Assembly: GCF_035013185.1 (NCBI RefSeq)
Contig: NZ_JAYGJO010000009.1
Location: 1-64,000, forward strand
Direction: 5' to 3'
Length of the DNA: 64,000 nt
From: Acerihabitans sp035013185
Lineage (GTDB): Bacteria > Pseudomonadota > Gammaproteobacteria > Enterobacterales > Enterobacteriaceae
How positions within the stretch are numbered: position 1 is the stretch's first letter; each line of letters starts with the position of its first letter. The translations under genes were made by a program, and so were the position numbers. The notes below the pieces were generated by a model. It saw only the letters and a program-made list of their open reading frames with translations, made no database searches and was not told where the DNA came from. Shown here in pieces: positions 34,177 through 43,122 of the stretch.

Positions 34177-34726
34177 GACCGGCTTCTCCTCGCCGCTGGG
34201 GCCAGTCGGTTTGAAAAGTAAAACGGAAATGGCCGTTGTTGCGCCGGCTGATCCCCTGCCAACGCACATGGCTAAACAGTTCGGATGCGCCCAGTCGTCT
34301 TCGCAGGCTGAGTATGTCGCCATAACACTCGCAGCAGCCGCTGATCACCAAGGTACCCTCTTGCTGACGCAGTCCGGTAAGCCATAAACCCGCAGGCAAT
34401 AGTGTCGGCAATTGATCGAGCAGGCGGCTGAAATACTGATTGTTCAACGCCGACTGCCGATAGAAACTCAGCCTGTGCGCCATTCGGCGGTGCTGCTCGA
34501 TTTGCCGTTGGACGTGTTGTTGCTGATCAAACGTCCACTGCGCCTGTCGCTGCCACTGCCCCAGTCGCTCGGCGAGATCGGCCTGTTCGCTGCGCCAATG
34601 GAACGCCAACAGGCCTGACACCAGGCCAGCCAGCAGCATTTCAAGCGCCAACGTGAAGCTAAACAGTCTCGAACGGCGCCGCGCGCGCCGCTGCCGCCAC
34701 GGCAACAGATTAACTTGGTACATCAT
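34169..34726 (-). CDS. hofN: HofN, PilN-like membrane protein
   Basis: HofN is the PilN-like component. It starts with the PilN signature (YQVNLLPWRQRRARRRSRLF), then one membrane helix (about 18-40), a coiled coil (about 45-85), and a periplasmic domain. Two adjacent ATG codons (34724-34726 and 34721-34723) follow GGAGG; the second has the better spacing. The first overlaps the hofM stop. It has 185 residues (E. coli 179). Confidence 0.85.
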   Translation of the reverse strand: MMYQVNLLPWRQRRARRRSRLFSFTLALEMLLAGLVSGLLAFHWRSEQADLAERLGQWQRQAQWTFDQQQHVQRQIEQHRRMAHRLSFYRQSALNNQYFSRLLDQLPTLLPAGLWLTGLRQQEGTLVISGCCECYGDILSLRRRLGASELFSHVRWQGISRRNNGHFRFTFQTDWPQRRGEAGHG

Positions 34727-35571
34727 GCATCCTCCTGACGTATCGCCAACCCACCCGCAACCACATACGCCGCTGGCCAAGCCGGGATGGGAGGATAAAT
34801 TTGCCACCCTGAGGTGAACGGCGACCACGGCAGGGTGCCGTCGGGTGCCGCCATGGGAACATCACTGCTAAAATAGGGCTGGGTTTGCGCCGGGTCCACG
34901 CCGGGATGGTGTTGCGAAAAAAAACGCCGTATCTGGGAAATATCACGCGTTTGATCGGCTGGAATAAAACCGAATTCCAGGCACTGAGCCAAAGGCGACA
35001 CCCAGAACCAGCCGCACGGCAGCACGTGAAGCAGTAGCCGATCGGTGGCTAATCCCACTTCGCTGGCCATATAACGCAGAGCGCAAGGCATAATATCCAG
35101 CACCTGCGGCGCGAGACCGACGCCGGTCAGACCAGCCAGCCATTGCGCCACCGCGTCCTGCCGGGCGGCGGTCACCAGCAGCGTATCGGACGAATGAGGA
35201 TCCGCACGATAATCGAGCAGGTATTTTTCGCCGGTGTGGGTAAAATGACGTCCCGCACGTGCAGTGATAAACCCGTCGCGCTCAGGTTCGCCGAGACGCC
35301 TATCAGGGGCCGCCATGCGCCGTTGGGCAATCAGGTGCATCGGCAGGGAAACGCGTAACGACATACTCCGCGGCAGTTGCCGGCGCCATAAGCGTAAGAC
35401 ATCCCATAACCCGCCCGACGGTGCGGTGGGGCAGTCGGCCGGCCATATGTCGGGCAGGCGATACTGCCACCAATGCCGAAGCTGCCAGCCGTGGCGCCTT
35501 GGCTGTAGCGCCAGCGCACACAGGCTGCCGTTTTCAATTGCTAAACCCACCTGCCAGAGGTCAAATGCCAT
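34723..35571 (-). CDS. hofM: HofM, PilM-like cytoplasmic protein
   Basis: HofM is the PilM-like actin-fold protein that heads hofMNOPQ. The ATG at 35569-35571 (MAFDLWQVGLAIENGSLCAL) fits the family start and gives 282 residues (E. coli 259); nine in-frame codons upstream are not needed. The sequence is diverged, and the ATPase motifs of true PilM are weak, as in other enterobacterial HofM. It is divergent from mrcA across 125 bases, as in E. coli. Confidence 0.85.
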   Translation of the reverse strand: MAFDLWQVGLAIENGSLCALALQPRRHGWQLRHWWQYRLPDIWPADCPTAPSGGLWDVLRLWRRQLPRSMSLRVSLPMHLIAQRRMAAPDRRLGEPERDGFITARAGRHFTHTGEKYLLDYRADPHSSDTLLVTAARQDAVAQWLAGLTGVGLAPQVLDIMPCALRYMASEVGLATDRLLLHVLPCGWFWVSPLAQCLEFGFIPADQTRDISQIRRFFSQHHPGVDPAQTQPYFSSDVPMAAPDGTLPWSPFTSGWQIYPPIPAWPAAYVVAGGLAIRQEDA

Positions 35572-35696
35572 GTTTGTCGATCTCCTTATCATCATCATCC
35601 GTCATTAAAAGTACGTATCCAACGTGCTGGCTTCCCTTTATACTAGCGCGCGGTTGCTTATAAACTGCCCAAACGACATAAAATGGGAAATCTCAG

Positions 35697-38255
35697 GTGA
35701 AGTTCGTAAAATATTTTTTTATCTTTGCAGTGTGTTGCATTGTGTTGGGAGCCGCCTCGATATTTGGCATGTACAAATATATCGAGCCGCAATTGCCTGA
35801 CGTCGCGACGCTCAAAGACATCAGACTACAAACACCCATGCAGGTCTTTAGCGCCGACGGTGAACTGCTCGCGCAATTCGGCGAAAAACGCCGCATCCCC
35901 TTGACGCTATCCCAAATACCACCCGAGCTGGTCCACGCATTTGTGGCCACGGAAGACAGCCGTTTCTACGAGCACCATGGTGTGGACCCGGTGGGGATCA
36001 TGCGCGCAGTTTGGGTAGCGATGATATCAGGCCATGCCTCCCAAGGTGCCAGTACCATTACGCAGCAACTGGCGCGTAACTTCTTTCTCAGTCCGGAACG
36101 CACCTTGATTCGCAAAATCAAAGAAGCGTTCCTGGCCATCCGTATCGAGCAGTTGCTGACGAAAGATGAAATCATTGAGCTCTATTTAAACAAAATTTAT
36201 CTCGGCTACCGCGCTTATGGCGTGGGGGCCGCCGCTCAGGTGTATTTCGGCAAAGATGTGGATCAGTTGACCCTGGGTGAAATGGCCGTCATTGCCGGTT
36301 TGCCTAAGGCTCCGTCCACGTTTAACCCGCTGTTCTCCCACGCTCGGGCGCTTGCGAGACGCAATTTTGTCCTGTCCCGGATGTTGGATGAAAACTTTAT
36401 TACCCGCGAGCAGTATGAACAGGCGCGCAACAGTGAACTGGTCGCCAACTATCACTCCCCACAGATGTCCTTTTCAGCCCCCTATATCGCTGAAATGGTC
36501 CGTCAGGACATGATCAAACGCTATGGGGAAAATGCGTATACTGATGGGTACAAGGTCTATACCACCGTCACGAAAAAGCTGCAGATGGCGGCACAGAATG
36601 CGGTGCGTACTAACGTTATCAATTATGATATGCGTCATGGCTATCGCGGACCGAGCAATGTGCTGTGGAAAGTGGGCGAGATGGCGTGGGATAACAAGCG
36701 TATTGTCGATACACTGAAAACCCTGCCGGTCTATGGCCCGCTGTTCCCGGCGGTCGTCACGCAAACCGATCCAGACCAGGCGGTGGCAATCATGGCAGAC
36801 GGCAGCAACGTTTCCCTGCCAATGGCCGGCATGCGTTGGGCGCGGTTATTTAAAACCGACACGTTGCAGGGCCCTACACCGAAAAAAGTCACCGATGTGG
36901 TGCATCCCGGCCAGCAAATTTGGGTACGTAAAGTCGACGATGCCTGGTGGCTGGCACAGGTGCCGGACGTCAACTCGGCGTTGGTGTCGATCAATCCGGA
37001 AAACGGCGCGATTAAAGCCCTGGTGGGTGGTTTTGATTTCAATCAAAGCAAATTCAACCGCGTGACGCAATCCTTGCGGCAGGTTGGATCGAATATCAAA
37101 CCCTTCCTGTATACCGCCGCGATGGATAAAGGGCTGACGCTGGCCACCATCCTGAACGATGCACCGATTTCCCGATGGGATGCTGGCGCCGGCACCGACT
37201 GGCGGCCAAAAAATTCACCGCCCACCTATGACGGGCCAATCCGCCTGCGTCAGGGGTTGGGCGAGTCGAAAAATGTGGTGATGGTACGCGCCATGCGTGC
37301 CATGGGCGTGGATTATGCGGCGGAATATCTACTGCGCTTCGGATTTCCCGCGCAAAACATCGTGCATACCGAATCTTTAGCTTTGGGGTCCGCCTCCTTC
37401 ACGCCGATGCAAATGGTGCGTGGTTACGCGGTAATGTCCAACGGTGGTTATCTGGTCGATCCCTATTTGATCACCAAAATCGATGACGCCGCAGGTCATA
37501 CTTTGTTTGAAACCAAACCTAAAGTCGTATGTGACAGCTGCAATTTACCGGTGATTTATGGTGATACCCAAAAATCAGCAGTATTGTCCGATGACAGTAT
37601 GGAAAACGTGGCGGTCTCGCGTCAGGACGAGAGTAATGCCGTCGTGCCGATGCCGCGTCTAGAAACGGTGTCACCGGCACAGGCCGCTGCGGATGGCGAC
37701 CAGCAATATGCGCCCCACGTTATCAGCACCCCGTTAGCCTTTTTAATCCACGACGCATTGAACAGTAATATCTTTGGCGAACCGGGATGGATGGGCACCG
37801 GATGGCGGGCTGGCAAGGATCTCAAACGTCATGATATCGGCGGCAAGACCGGTACCACCAACGACTCCAAAGATGCCTGGTTTTCCGGCTATGGCCCACA
37901 AACTGTGACCTCGGTATGGATTGGCTTTGACGATCATCGTCGTGACCTTGGTCGCACGTCGGCGTCCGGCGTCATCCCTAACCAGATTAGCGGTGCCGAA
38001 GGCGGTGCCAAAAGTGCTCAGCCAGCTTGGGATGACTTTATGAAGGTCGCATTGGAAGGGATACCCGAGCAGAAAATCACTCCGCCACCGGGAATTGTTA
38101 CCGTCAGCATCGATAAGAGCAGCGGCAAATTATCCGATGGCGGTGGCAATAGCCGCGAGGAATATTTTATCGACGGCACTCAGCCTAAGGATAAAGTGGT
38201 CCACGAGGTCGGCACCTCGATCATGGATAACGGCGTATCGCACGAATTATTCTAA
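35697..38255 (+). CDS. mrcA: Penicillin-binding protein 1A
   Basis: PBP1A is a bifunctional class A enzyme that polymerises glycan strands and cross-links peptides at the inner membrane. The 852 residues (E. coli 850) show an N-terminal membrane anchor (about 5-25). The glycosyltransferase has its catalytic Glu86 in VATEDSRFYEHHG and QGASTITQQLARN. The OB-like insert follows. The transpeptidase has its nucleophile Ser465 in GSNIKPF, the SKN box in GESKNVVM and KTGTT in GGKTGTTN. The start is GTG (35697-35699). Confidence 0.97.
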   Translation: MKFVKYFFIFAVCCIVLGAASIFGMYKYIEPQLPDVATLKDIRLQTPMQVFSADGELLAQFGEKRRIPLTLSQIPPELVHAFVATEDSRFYEHHGVDPVGIMRAVWVAMISGHASQGASTITQQLARNFFLSPERTLIRKIKEAFLAIRIEQLLTKDEIIELYLNKIYLGYRAYGVGAAAQVYFGKDVDQLTLGEMAVIAGLPKAPSTFNPLFSHARALARRNFVLSRMLDENFITREQYEQARNSELVANYHSPQMSFSAPYIAEMVRQDMIKRYGENAYTDGYKVYTTVTKKLQMAAQNAVRTNVINYDMRHGYRGPSNVLWKVGEMAWDNKRIVDTLKTLPVYGPLFPAVVTQTDPDQAVAIMADGSNVSLPMAGMRWARLFKTDTLQGPTPKKVTDVVHPGQQIWVRKVDDAWWLAQVPDVNSALVSINPENGAIKALVGGFDFNQSKFNRVTQSLRQVGSNIKPFLYTAAMDKGLTLATILNDAPISRWDAGAGTDWRPKNSPPTYDGPIRLRQGLGESKNVVMVRAMRAMGVDYAAEYLLRFGFPAQNIVHTESLALGSASFTPMQMVRGYAVMSNGGYLVDPYLITKIDDAAGHTLFETKPKVVCDSCNLPVIYGDTQKSAVLSDDSMENVAVSRQDESNAVVPMPRLETVSPAQAAADGDQQYAPHVISTPLAFLIHDALNSNIFGEPGWMGTGWRAGKDLKRHDIGGKTGTTNDSKDAWFSGYGPQTVTSVWIGFDDHRRDLGRTSASGVIPNQISGAEGGAKSAQPAWDDFMKVALEGIPEQKITPPPGIVTVSIDKSSGKLSDGGGNSREEYFIDGTQPKDKVVHEVGTSIMDNGVSHELF

Positions 38256-38268
38256 GGTTCGTGATCTC

Positions 38269-38296
38269 ATGGGCGCCCTGGTGGCGCCCATTTTTT
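38269..38296 (+). terminator. Rho-independent terminator of mrcA
   Basis: The arms ATGGGCGCC (38269-38277) and GGCGCCCAT (38283-38291) form a perfect 9-bp stem with a 5-base loop, followed by a T run (38291-38296). It starts 14 bases after the mrcA stop. The T run overlaps the stop codon of convergent nudE. Confidence 0.9.
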
Positions 38297-38846
38297 ATTT
38301 TTGCAGCAGCCAGGCGTGTGCCAAAAACAACGCGCTGACGTTGCGAGCTTCGCGAAAATCCGGCTCGTTGAGTAAATCCATCATGTCGGCGATGGGCCAG
38401 CGAACCTGTGGCAGCGGTTCCGGCTCATCGCCCTGGCGCTGTTGCGGGTAGAGGTTCTGGGCCACCACGATATTCATTTTGCTGGAAAAATAGGAAGGTG
38501 CCAGCGTGAGTTTGGTTAAGATCTCCATGCGCTTGGCGCCAAACCCCACCTCTTCCATTAACTCTCGATTTGCCGCTTCCAGGATATCCTCGCCGAGATC
38601 GATCAGCCCCTTGGGAAATCCCAGCTCATAATCCTCAATGCCGACGGCATATTCACGAATCAGCAGCAGATGTTCATCGATAATAGGGACAATCATCACC
38701 GCCTCGCGTCCAGACGGCTGCATTCTCTCGTAAATTCGCCGCGCCCCGTTGCTAAATTCAAGGTCAACGGTTTCCACATTGAACAGTCGGGAACGCGCAA
38801 CGGTCTCGATTTTATGAATTTTAGGTTTTTGCAGGGACTTGTCCAT
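38295..38846 (-). CDS. nudE: ADP compounds hydrolase NudE (Nudix)
   Basis: NudE hydrolyses Ap3A, ADP-ribose and NADH-type nucleotides. Its 183 residues (E. coli 186) contain a complete Nudix box: GLIDLGEDILEAANRELMEE followed by VGFGA, with the metal-binding RE-EE core. It is convergent with mrcA and divergent from igaA, as in E. coli. Confidence 0.95.
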   Translation of the reverse strand: MDKSLQKPKIHKIETVARSRLFNVETVDLEFSNGARRIYERMQPSGREAVMIVPIIDEHLLLIREYAVGIEDYELGFPKGLIDLGEDILEAANRELMEEVGFGAKRMEILTKLTLAPSYFSSKMNIVVAQNLYPQQRQGDEPEPLPQVRWPIADMMDLLNEPDFREARNVSALFLAHAWLLQK

Positions 38847-39217
38847 AAGGATCCTAGGCTAACAAATACACCTAATAGCATAACCGCCTATTGAGGCAAA
38901 CAACAGCATCAGGCATAAACACTTCATCGCAGCGTTAGGTGGGGGAGTTCGCGTCAGCGCGAGGTGGCCAAAATCGGCTAATGCGCTTGATCGTGCAGCA
39001 CATAAATGAGAATCTTCACCTAAACCCCATGGTTTTATCGTACACGGCAATAAAAAAAAGAATAAGGATTAAAATAGGAAAATACCGATATGTCATTGCG
39101 GCATGGGTTGCTACCCTGTTTTTCTAGGTTGATACGCTTGTCATACCTCTGGTTGCACAAGAGTTGGTTTGTCTCACCCACCTCGGTCTTTTACCGGTGT
39201 AAGCTCCCGGGGAAGGA

Positions 39218-39240
39218 TGAACCTCAATCCCTGAGGTTCA
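39218..39240. other. Hairpin in the 569-base nudE-igaA gap
   Basis: The gap 38847-39415 carries no supported gene. Its main visible feature is a perfect 9-bp hairpin, TGAACCTCA / TGAGGTTCA, with a 5-base loop (39218-39240), about 175 bases upstream of igaA. A poly-A stretch with AT-rich surroundings lies around 39050-39085. Divergent promoters for nudE and igaA must be here, but I could not place them with confidence. Confidence 0.45.
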
Positions 39241-39415
39241 CCCTTCTGGTCAACAAAAGCGTTGGGCACATCAGCCGAACGATTAAATGTGTCTTTTGTT
39301 GATGAGATGTGGGATGAAAAACCAGGCACAACGCGATTTGCCGGACACCGCTGAGCATCGCATGGATGATTCCGATGTATCGTAATTTATTGCTTCGCAG
39401 TTCGATGGGGATGGG

Positions 39416-41551
39416 ATGAGCGTAATAGCTATTGTATTGGCCGGATGCTTGACCGGTGCGATCCTGTTCATCGCTTATCGAGTGTATCGTCGATATGTGA
39501 TCCCCACCGCGATTAAACGCTTGCCGCTGCTACAACCGGTACCGCGTAAGATGACTCAGGATGAACATGACGCCGTAAAACAGTATGTGCAATTAAACAA
39601 AAAGGTGCACAGCAGTTCGCCGCTGGCTTTTCCGCCGGCGCAGATTTCTGGCGACCTGGGACTCACGCCGCAAAGCGAAAATGTTTACGGGGTAACACAT
39701 GCCATAACCCGTTACGGTCTAGCCACCGATGCCCCCTATAAATGGCGCTACTATCTCGACAGCACCGAAGTGCATCTGCCGCCGTTGTGGGAACAATATA
39801 TCACGCAAGACAATTACGTTGAGCTGATAAAAACCACCACTATCCCGCTGGTGATTGCACTTAACGGTCATTCTCTGGTGGATTATATATACGCGGCCCC
39901 GCCAGCCGCCATCCCACCCCTTGTCGTACCGAATTCATCCATGCACGAGCAGGAAACCGAACAGGTGGAACTACTTAATATCCGCAAGGAAACACCGCAA
40001 GAGTATGCGCTAAACCGGTCGTCGGGTATGCGTGAAGCCGTCATGTTGAGTGCGGCTTTACTGTTATTATTTATCAGCCTCTTGGCTCCGGTCTTGGCCG
40101 TTCCTTGGTTGGCGGCTATCGCTATCGTGTTGATTCTGTGCAGTGGTTGGCTCCTGTTGCGTCGTCCAGCAGAAAAAAATCGCCAGGATGTGCACTGCCT
40201 GCGCGGTACCCCCAAGCGCTTGGGGCTGTTTGGTGAGACCGATCAAAATCGTATCAATACCATCTCGCTGGGTATCATTGATTTGACCTACCCCACCCAT
40301 TGGCTTGCCTTTATTGGCCACGATATGGGTAAAAAAACCGACGTGGATATCTATGTCAATCGTCAGGTGGTGCGACAAGGGAAATATCTTTCACTGCATG
40401 ATGAGATGGTGCGCTTCCCAGTACAACGCTTCGGTAAAAACGCCGTGCTGTTCACCAGCTCGCTACTGATACTCGGCCTGCTGCTGGCCTATGTTCCCTT
40501 ATCGTTGCCGCTGACATTAAGCATGGCGTGGTTAAAGGGTGCGCAAAATATCCAGGCGATGGATGTCAATACCTTGGAACACGCACAATTACGCGTCGGC
40601 GACATGCTACGCGTGCAGGGTTTGGGCATGTGCTACGTTGATCCGTCCTTGACGCCGGGTGCAAAAGATCCGTTTGTCCCCTTTGATTGCTCCAAAATGT
40701 ATTGGAATGACGCACAACCCCTACCCTTGCCGGAATCGGATGCGGTGGACAAAGCCATAATGTTGCTCAATACCCTCAACACGCAACTACATCCGGAACT
40801 GGCCAGCGACCCCAAAATCAATCCCGGACTGGCGGATGCCATTCAAAAATCGGGCATGATCCTGCTGGATGATTTTGCGGATATTGTCCTGCAAACGCAT
40901 GATCTTTGCCGTGATGATAACGACTGCACCAGGCTCAAAACCGCCTTGGTCAATTTGGCTAATGCCAAGGATTGGTCAGTACTGGTGAGACGCGCGCGCA
41001 ATGGCTCGTTAAAAGGGGTCAACGTCTTGCTGCGGCCGGTCAGCGCCGAAACGTTGGAAAGTTTAGTGACCGGTGCCACCTCATCTTTTTTCACCAGTGA
41101 AATCCAGTTGGCTACCAATGCACTGAATAGCCCCTCACCAGGCGGTTTTTTGATTCAAAGCGACGAAGGCAAATTACTGGTCGATCATCCACTACCCGCC
41201 GGTTCGTTGTATAACTATACCGGCTTGGCCCAGTGGCGCGAACTGCAGCGCCTCTCCTCCGTACTGTTACACACCCCGTTTAACGCAAAAGGGATCATTA
41301 CCAATATCAGCATTGACGCCAATGGCACCCGCCATATTTCGCTGCACAGCGAACCGGATGCCATCACCATCTGGCGCTACCTTGGTACCACACTGCTGCT
41401 GCTGGTATTGTTCGCCAGTGCGTTGGCGAACGCAGCGCTATTATTGGTTCGCCTGGCCAAAAGCCGTCATCGCGGCCGGGACATACAGCGTTACTATGAA
41501 AACTGCTTTACCCCCGACCTTGCCGATGCCACCGGAAAAAAGCTACCCTAG
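39416..41551 (+). CDS. igaA: IgaA, inner-membrane inhibitor of the Rcs phosphorelay
   Basis: IgaA (YrfF, UmoB in Proteus) restrains Rcs envelope-stress signalling by contacting RcsD; RcsF relieves this. The 711 residues equal the usual length. Membrane segments lie at about 5-25, 210-230, 232-248, 343-362 and 657-680. The large periplasmic domain (about 365-655) contains paired cysteines (MCYVDPS, PFDCSKM, DLCRDDNDC). In E. coli yrfG follows; here it is absent and hslR comes next after 53 bases. Confidence 0.95.
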   Translation: MSVIAIVLAGCLTGAILFIAYRVYRRYVIPTAIKRLPLLQPVPRKMTQDEHDAVKQYVQLNKKVHSSSPLAFPPAQISGDLGLTPQSENVYGVTHAITRYGLATDAPYKWRYYLDSTEVHLPPLWEQYITQDNYVELIKTTTIPLVIALNGHSLVDYIYAAPPAAIPPLVVPNSSMHEQETEQVELLNIRKETPQEYALNRSSGMREAVMLSAALLLLFISLLAPVLAVPWLAAIAIVLILCSGWLLLRRPAEKNRQDVHCLRGTPKRLGLFGETDQNRINTISLGIIDLTYPTHWLAFIGHDMGKKTDVDIYVNRQVVRQGKYLSLHDEMVRFPVQRFGKNAVLFTSSLLILGLLLAYVPLSLPLTLSMAWLKGAQNIQAMDVNTLEHAQLRVGDMLRVQGLGMCYVDPSLTPGAKDPFVPFDCSKMYWNDAQPLPLPESDAVDKAIMLLNTLNTQLHPELASDPKINPGLADAIQKSGMILLDDFADIVLQTHDLCRDDNDCTRLKTALVNLANAKDWSVLVRRARNGSLKGVNVLLRPVSAETLESLVTGATSSFFTSEIQLATNALNSPSPGGFLIQSDEGKLLVDHPLPAGSLYNYTGLAQWRELQRLSSVLLHTPFNAKGIITNISIDANGTRHISLHSEPDAITIWRYLGTTLLLLVLFASALANAALLLVRLAKSRHRGRDIQRYYENCFTPDLADATGKKLP

Positions 41552-41604
41552 ACGCATGACGTGCAACGCCGCAGACCCTGTGCGCGCTCCATTCTGGAGA
41601 TAGA

Positions 41605-42021
41605 ATGAAACAGAAAGAGAATAACGAGCCTTTGGAAACTATCCGGCTGGATAAGTGGCTTTGGGCAGCGCGATTTTACAAAACACGCGCCATCGCCCGG
41701 GAAATGGTGGAAGGCGGCAAGGTCCACTACAACGGACAGCGTACTAAACCGGGTAAAATCATGGAGAGCGGCGCTCACATTACTCTTCGTCAGGGCGATG
41801 ATGAGCGCACGATCGTCGCCCTGGCGTTAACCGTGCAACGGCGCTCGGCAGACGATGCTCAACAACTGTACCAAGAAACGCCCGAAAGCGTGACCAAGCG
41901 GGAAAAACTGGCCGCCGCACGCAAAATAAATGCCCACAATATGCCCCACCCGGACAGGCGCCCGGATAAAAAAGAACGCCGCAATCTACTAAAATTTAAA
42001 TATGGTGAATCGGGGGAATAA
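41605..42021 (+). CDS. hslR: Heat-shock ribosome-associated protein HslR (Hsp15)
   Basis: Hsp15 binds 50S subunits carrying stalled nascent peptidyl-tRNA and helps recycle them. The 138 residues (E. coli 133) contain an N-terminal S4 RNA-binding domain (about 10-70, RLDKWLWAARFYKTRAIA and KVHYNGQRTKPGK). A basic C-terminal tail with PDKKERRNLLKFK follows. It is upstream of hslO in a heat-shock pair with a 31-base gap. Confidence 0.96.
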   Translation: MKQKENNEPLETIRLDKWLWAARFYKTRAIAREMVEGGKVHYNGQRTKPGKIMESGAHITLRQGDDERTIVALALTVQRRSADDAQQLYQETPESVTKREKLAAARKINAHNMPHPDRRPDKKERRNLLKFKYGESGE

Positions 42022-42052
42022 ACGCCGGCGATCATCAGAAAGAGAGACTTTT

Positions 42053-42931
42053 ATGGCCATTAACGACCAGCTACACCGTTATGTTTTTGAAAATTATGCC
42101 GTGCGTGGTGAACTGGTTTCATTGCATGAGACCTACCGGCAGGTCCTTGGTCAGCATGATTACCCACCAAGCGTTGCCCATCTGCTAGGTGAAATGCTGG
42201 TAGCCACCAGTTTGCTGACCGCAACACTGAAGTTCAGCGGCGAAATCACCGTACAGTTGCAGGGAGATGGCCCGTTGCGCCTGATGGTCATTAATGGCGA
42301 CGATCGGCAAAATATGCGTGGCGTTGCACGTATAGACGGCGTTATTGCGCCAGACAGTTCGTTAAAACAAATGGTCGGCAACGGCTATTTGGTGATCACG
42401 CTGACCCCGGAGCAAGGTGAACGTTACCAAGGTGTGGTTGGTTTGGAAGGCGAGCACCTGTCCGATTGTCTGGAAAACTATTTTTTACAATCGGAACAAC
42501 TGCTCACTCGGTTGTTTATCCGCACTGGCGCGGTGGAGGGTCAGGTGGCCGCCGCCGGTATGCTGCTGCAGGTCATGCCGTCCAAGGAAGCCAATCCGGA
42601 TGACTTTGACCATCTGGCGCAGCTGACATCGACGGTCAAAGCGCAGGAATTATTTACTCTGCCCGCGAATGAAGTGCTGTATCGGCTCTATCACCAGGAT
42701 GAAGTGTCGCTTTATCCCCCGCAGCAGGTACAGTTTCTTTGCACCTGCTCACGTCAGCGCTGTGCTGACGCGTTGCTGACGCTGCCGGAGCATGAGCTGG
42801 AAGAGATGCTGGTACAGGATGAAAATATTGATATGCACTGCGATTTTTGCGGCAGCCATTATGTCTTCGATCGGGATGATGTGGCGAGCATCAAGCGCGG
42901 CCATACGGGGCCTGACCTACTATTACATTGA
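42053..42931 (+). CDS. hslO: Redox-regulated chaperone Hsp33
   Basis: Hsp33 is a cytoplasmic holdase activated by oxidation of a zinc-bound cysteine cluster. The ATG at 42053 gives 292 residues, identical to E. coli, beginning MAINDQLHRYVFENYAVRGE; the longer open frame overlapping hslR is not used. The zinc cysteines are Cys230, Cys232 (CTC), Cys263 and Cys266 (CDFC), so the redox switch is intact. Confidence 0.97.
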   Translation: MAINDQLHRYVFENYAVRGELVSLHETYRQVLGQHDYPPSVAHLLGEMLVATSLLTATLKFSGEITVQLQGDGPLRLMVINGDDRQNMRGVARIDGVIAPDSSLKQMVGNGYLVITLTPEQGERYQGVVGLEGEHLSDCLENYFLQSEQLLTRLFIRTGAVEGQVAAAGMLLQVMPSKEANPDDFDHLAQLTSTVKAQELFTLPANEVLYRLYHQDEVSLYPPQQVQFLCTCSRQRCADALLTLPEHELEEMLVQDENIDMHCDFCGSHYVFDRDDVASIKRGHTGPDLLLH

Positions 42932-42973
42932 TTTTTCGCTGCCAAATTCTAGGCACACAATCACGTCCATGTT

Positions 42974-43005
42974 AGCGTATGCTGACGCTTTTTTTATGCG
43001 TCAGC
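42974..43005 (+). terminator. Terminator of hslO with an overlapping second hairpin
   Basis: AGCGT (42974-42978) and ACGCT (42985-42989) form a short stem followed by T7, 43 bases after the hslO stop. The T run is at the same time the loop of a longer 8-bp hairpin, GCTGACGC (42981-42988) with GCGTCAGC (42998-43005). The two pairings exclude each other. The termination role is likely but the short first stem is weak. Confidence 0.5.
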
Positions 43006-43122
43006 TCCCATCTTCGCGTAAATATTACTTACATGGGTTAATTCATGACACACCTCTCAGTGAACACCTGCATATCCCCTACAATCTCTACAGGTAATAA
43101 TTGAAAGCTAAGGAGTCATCAG

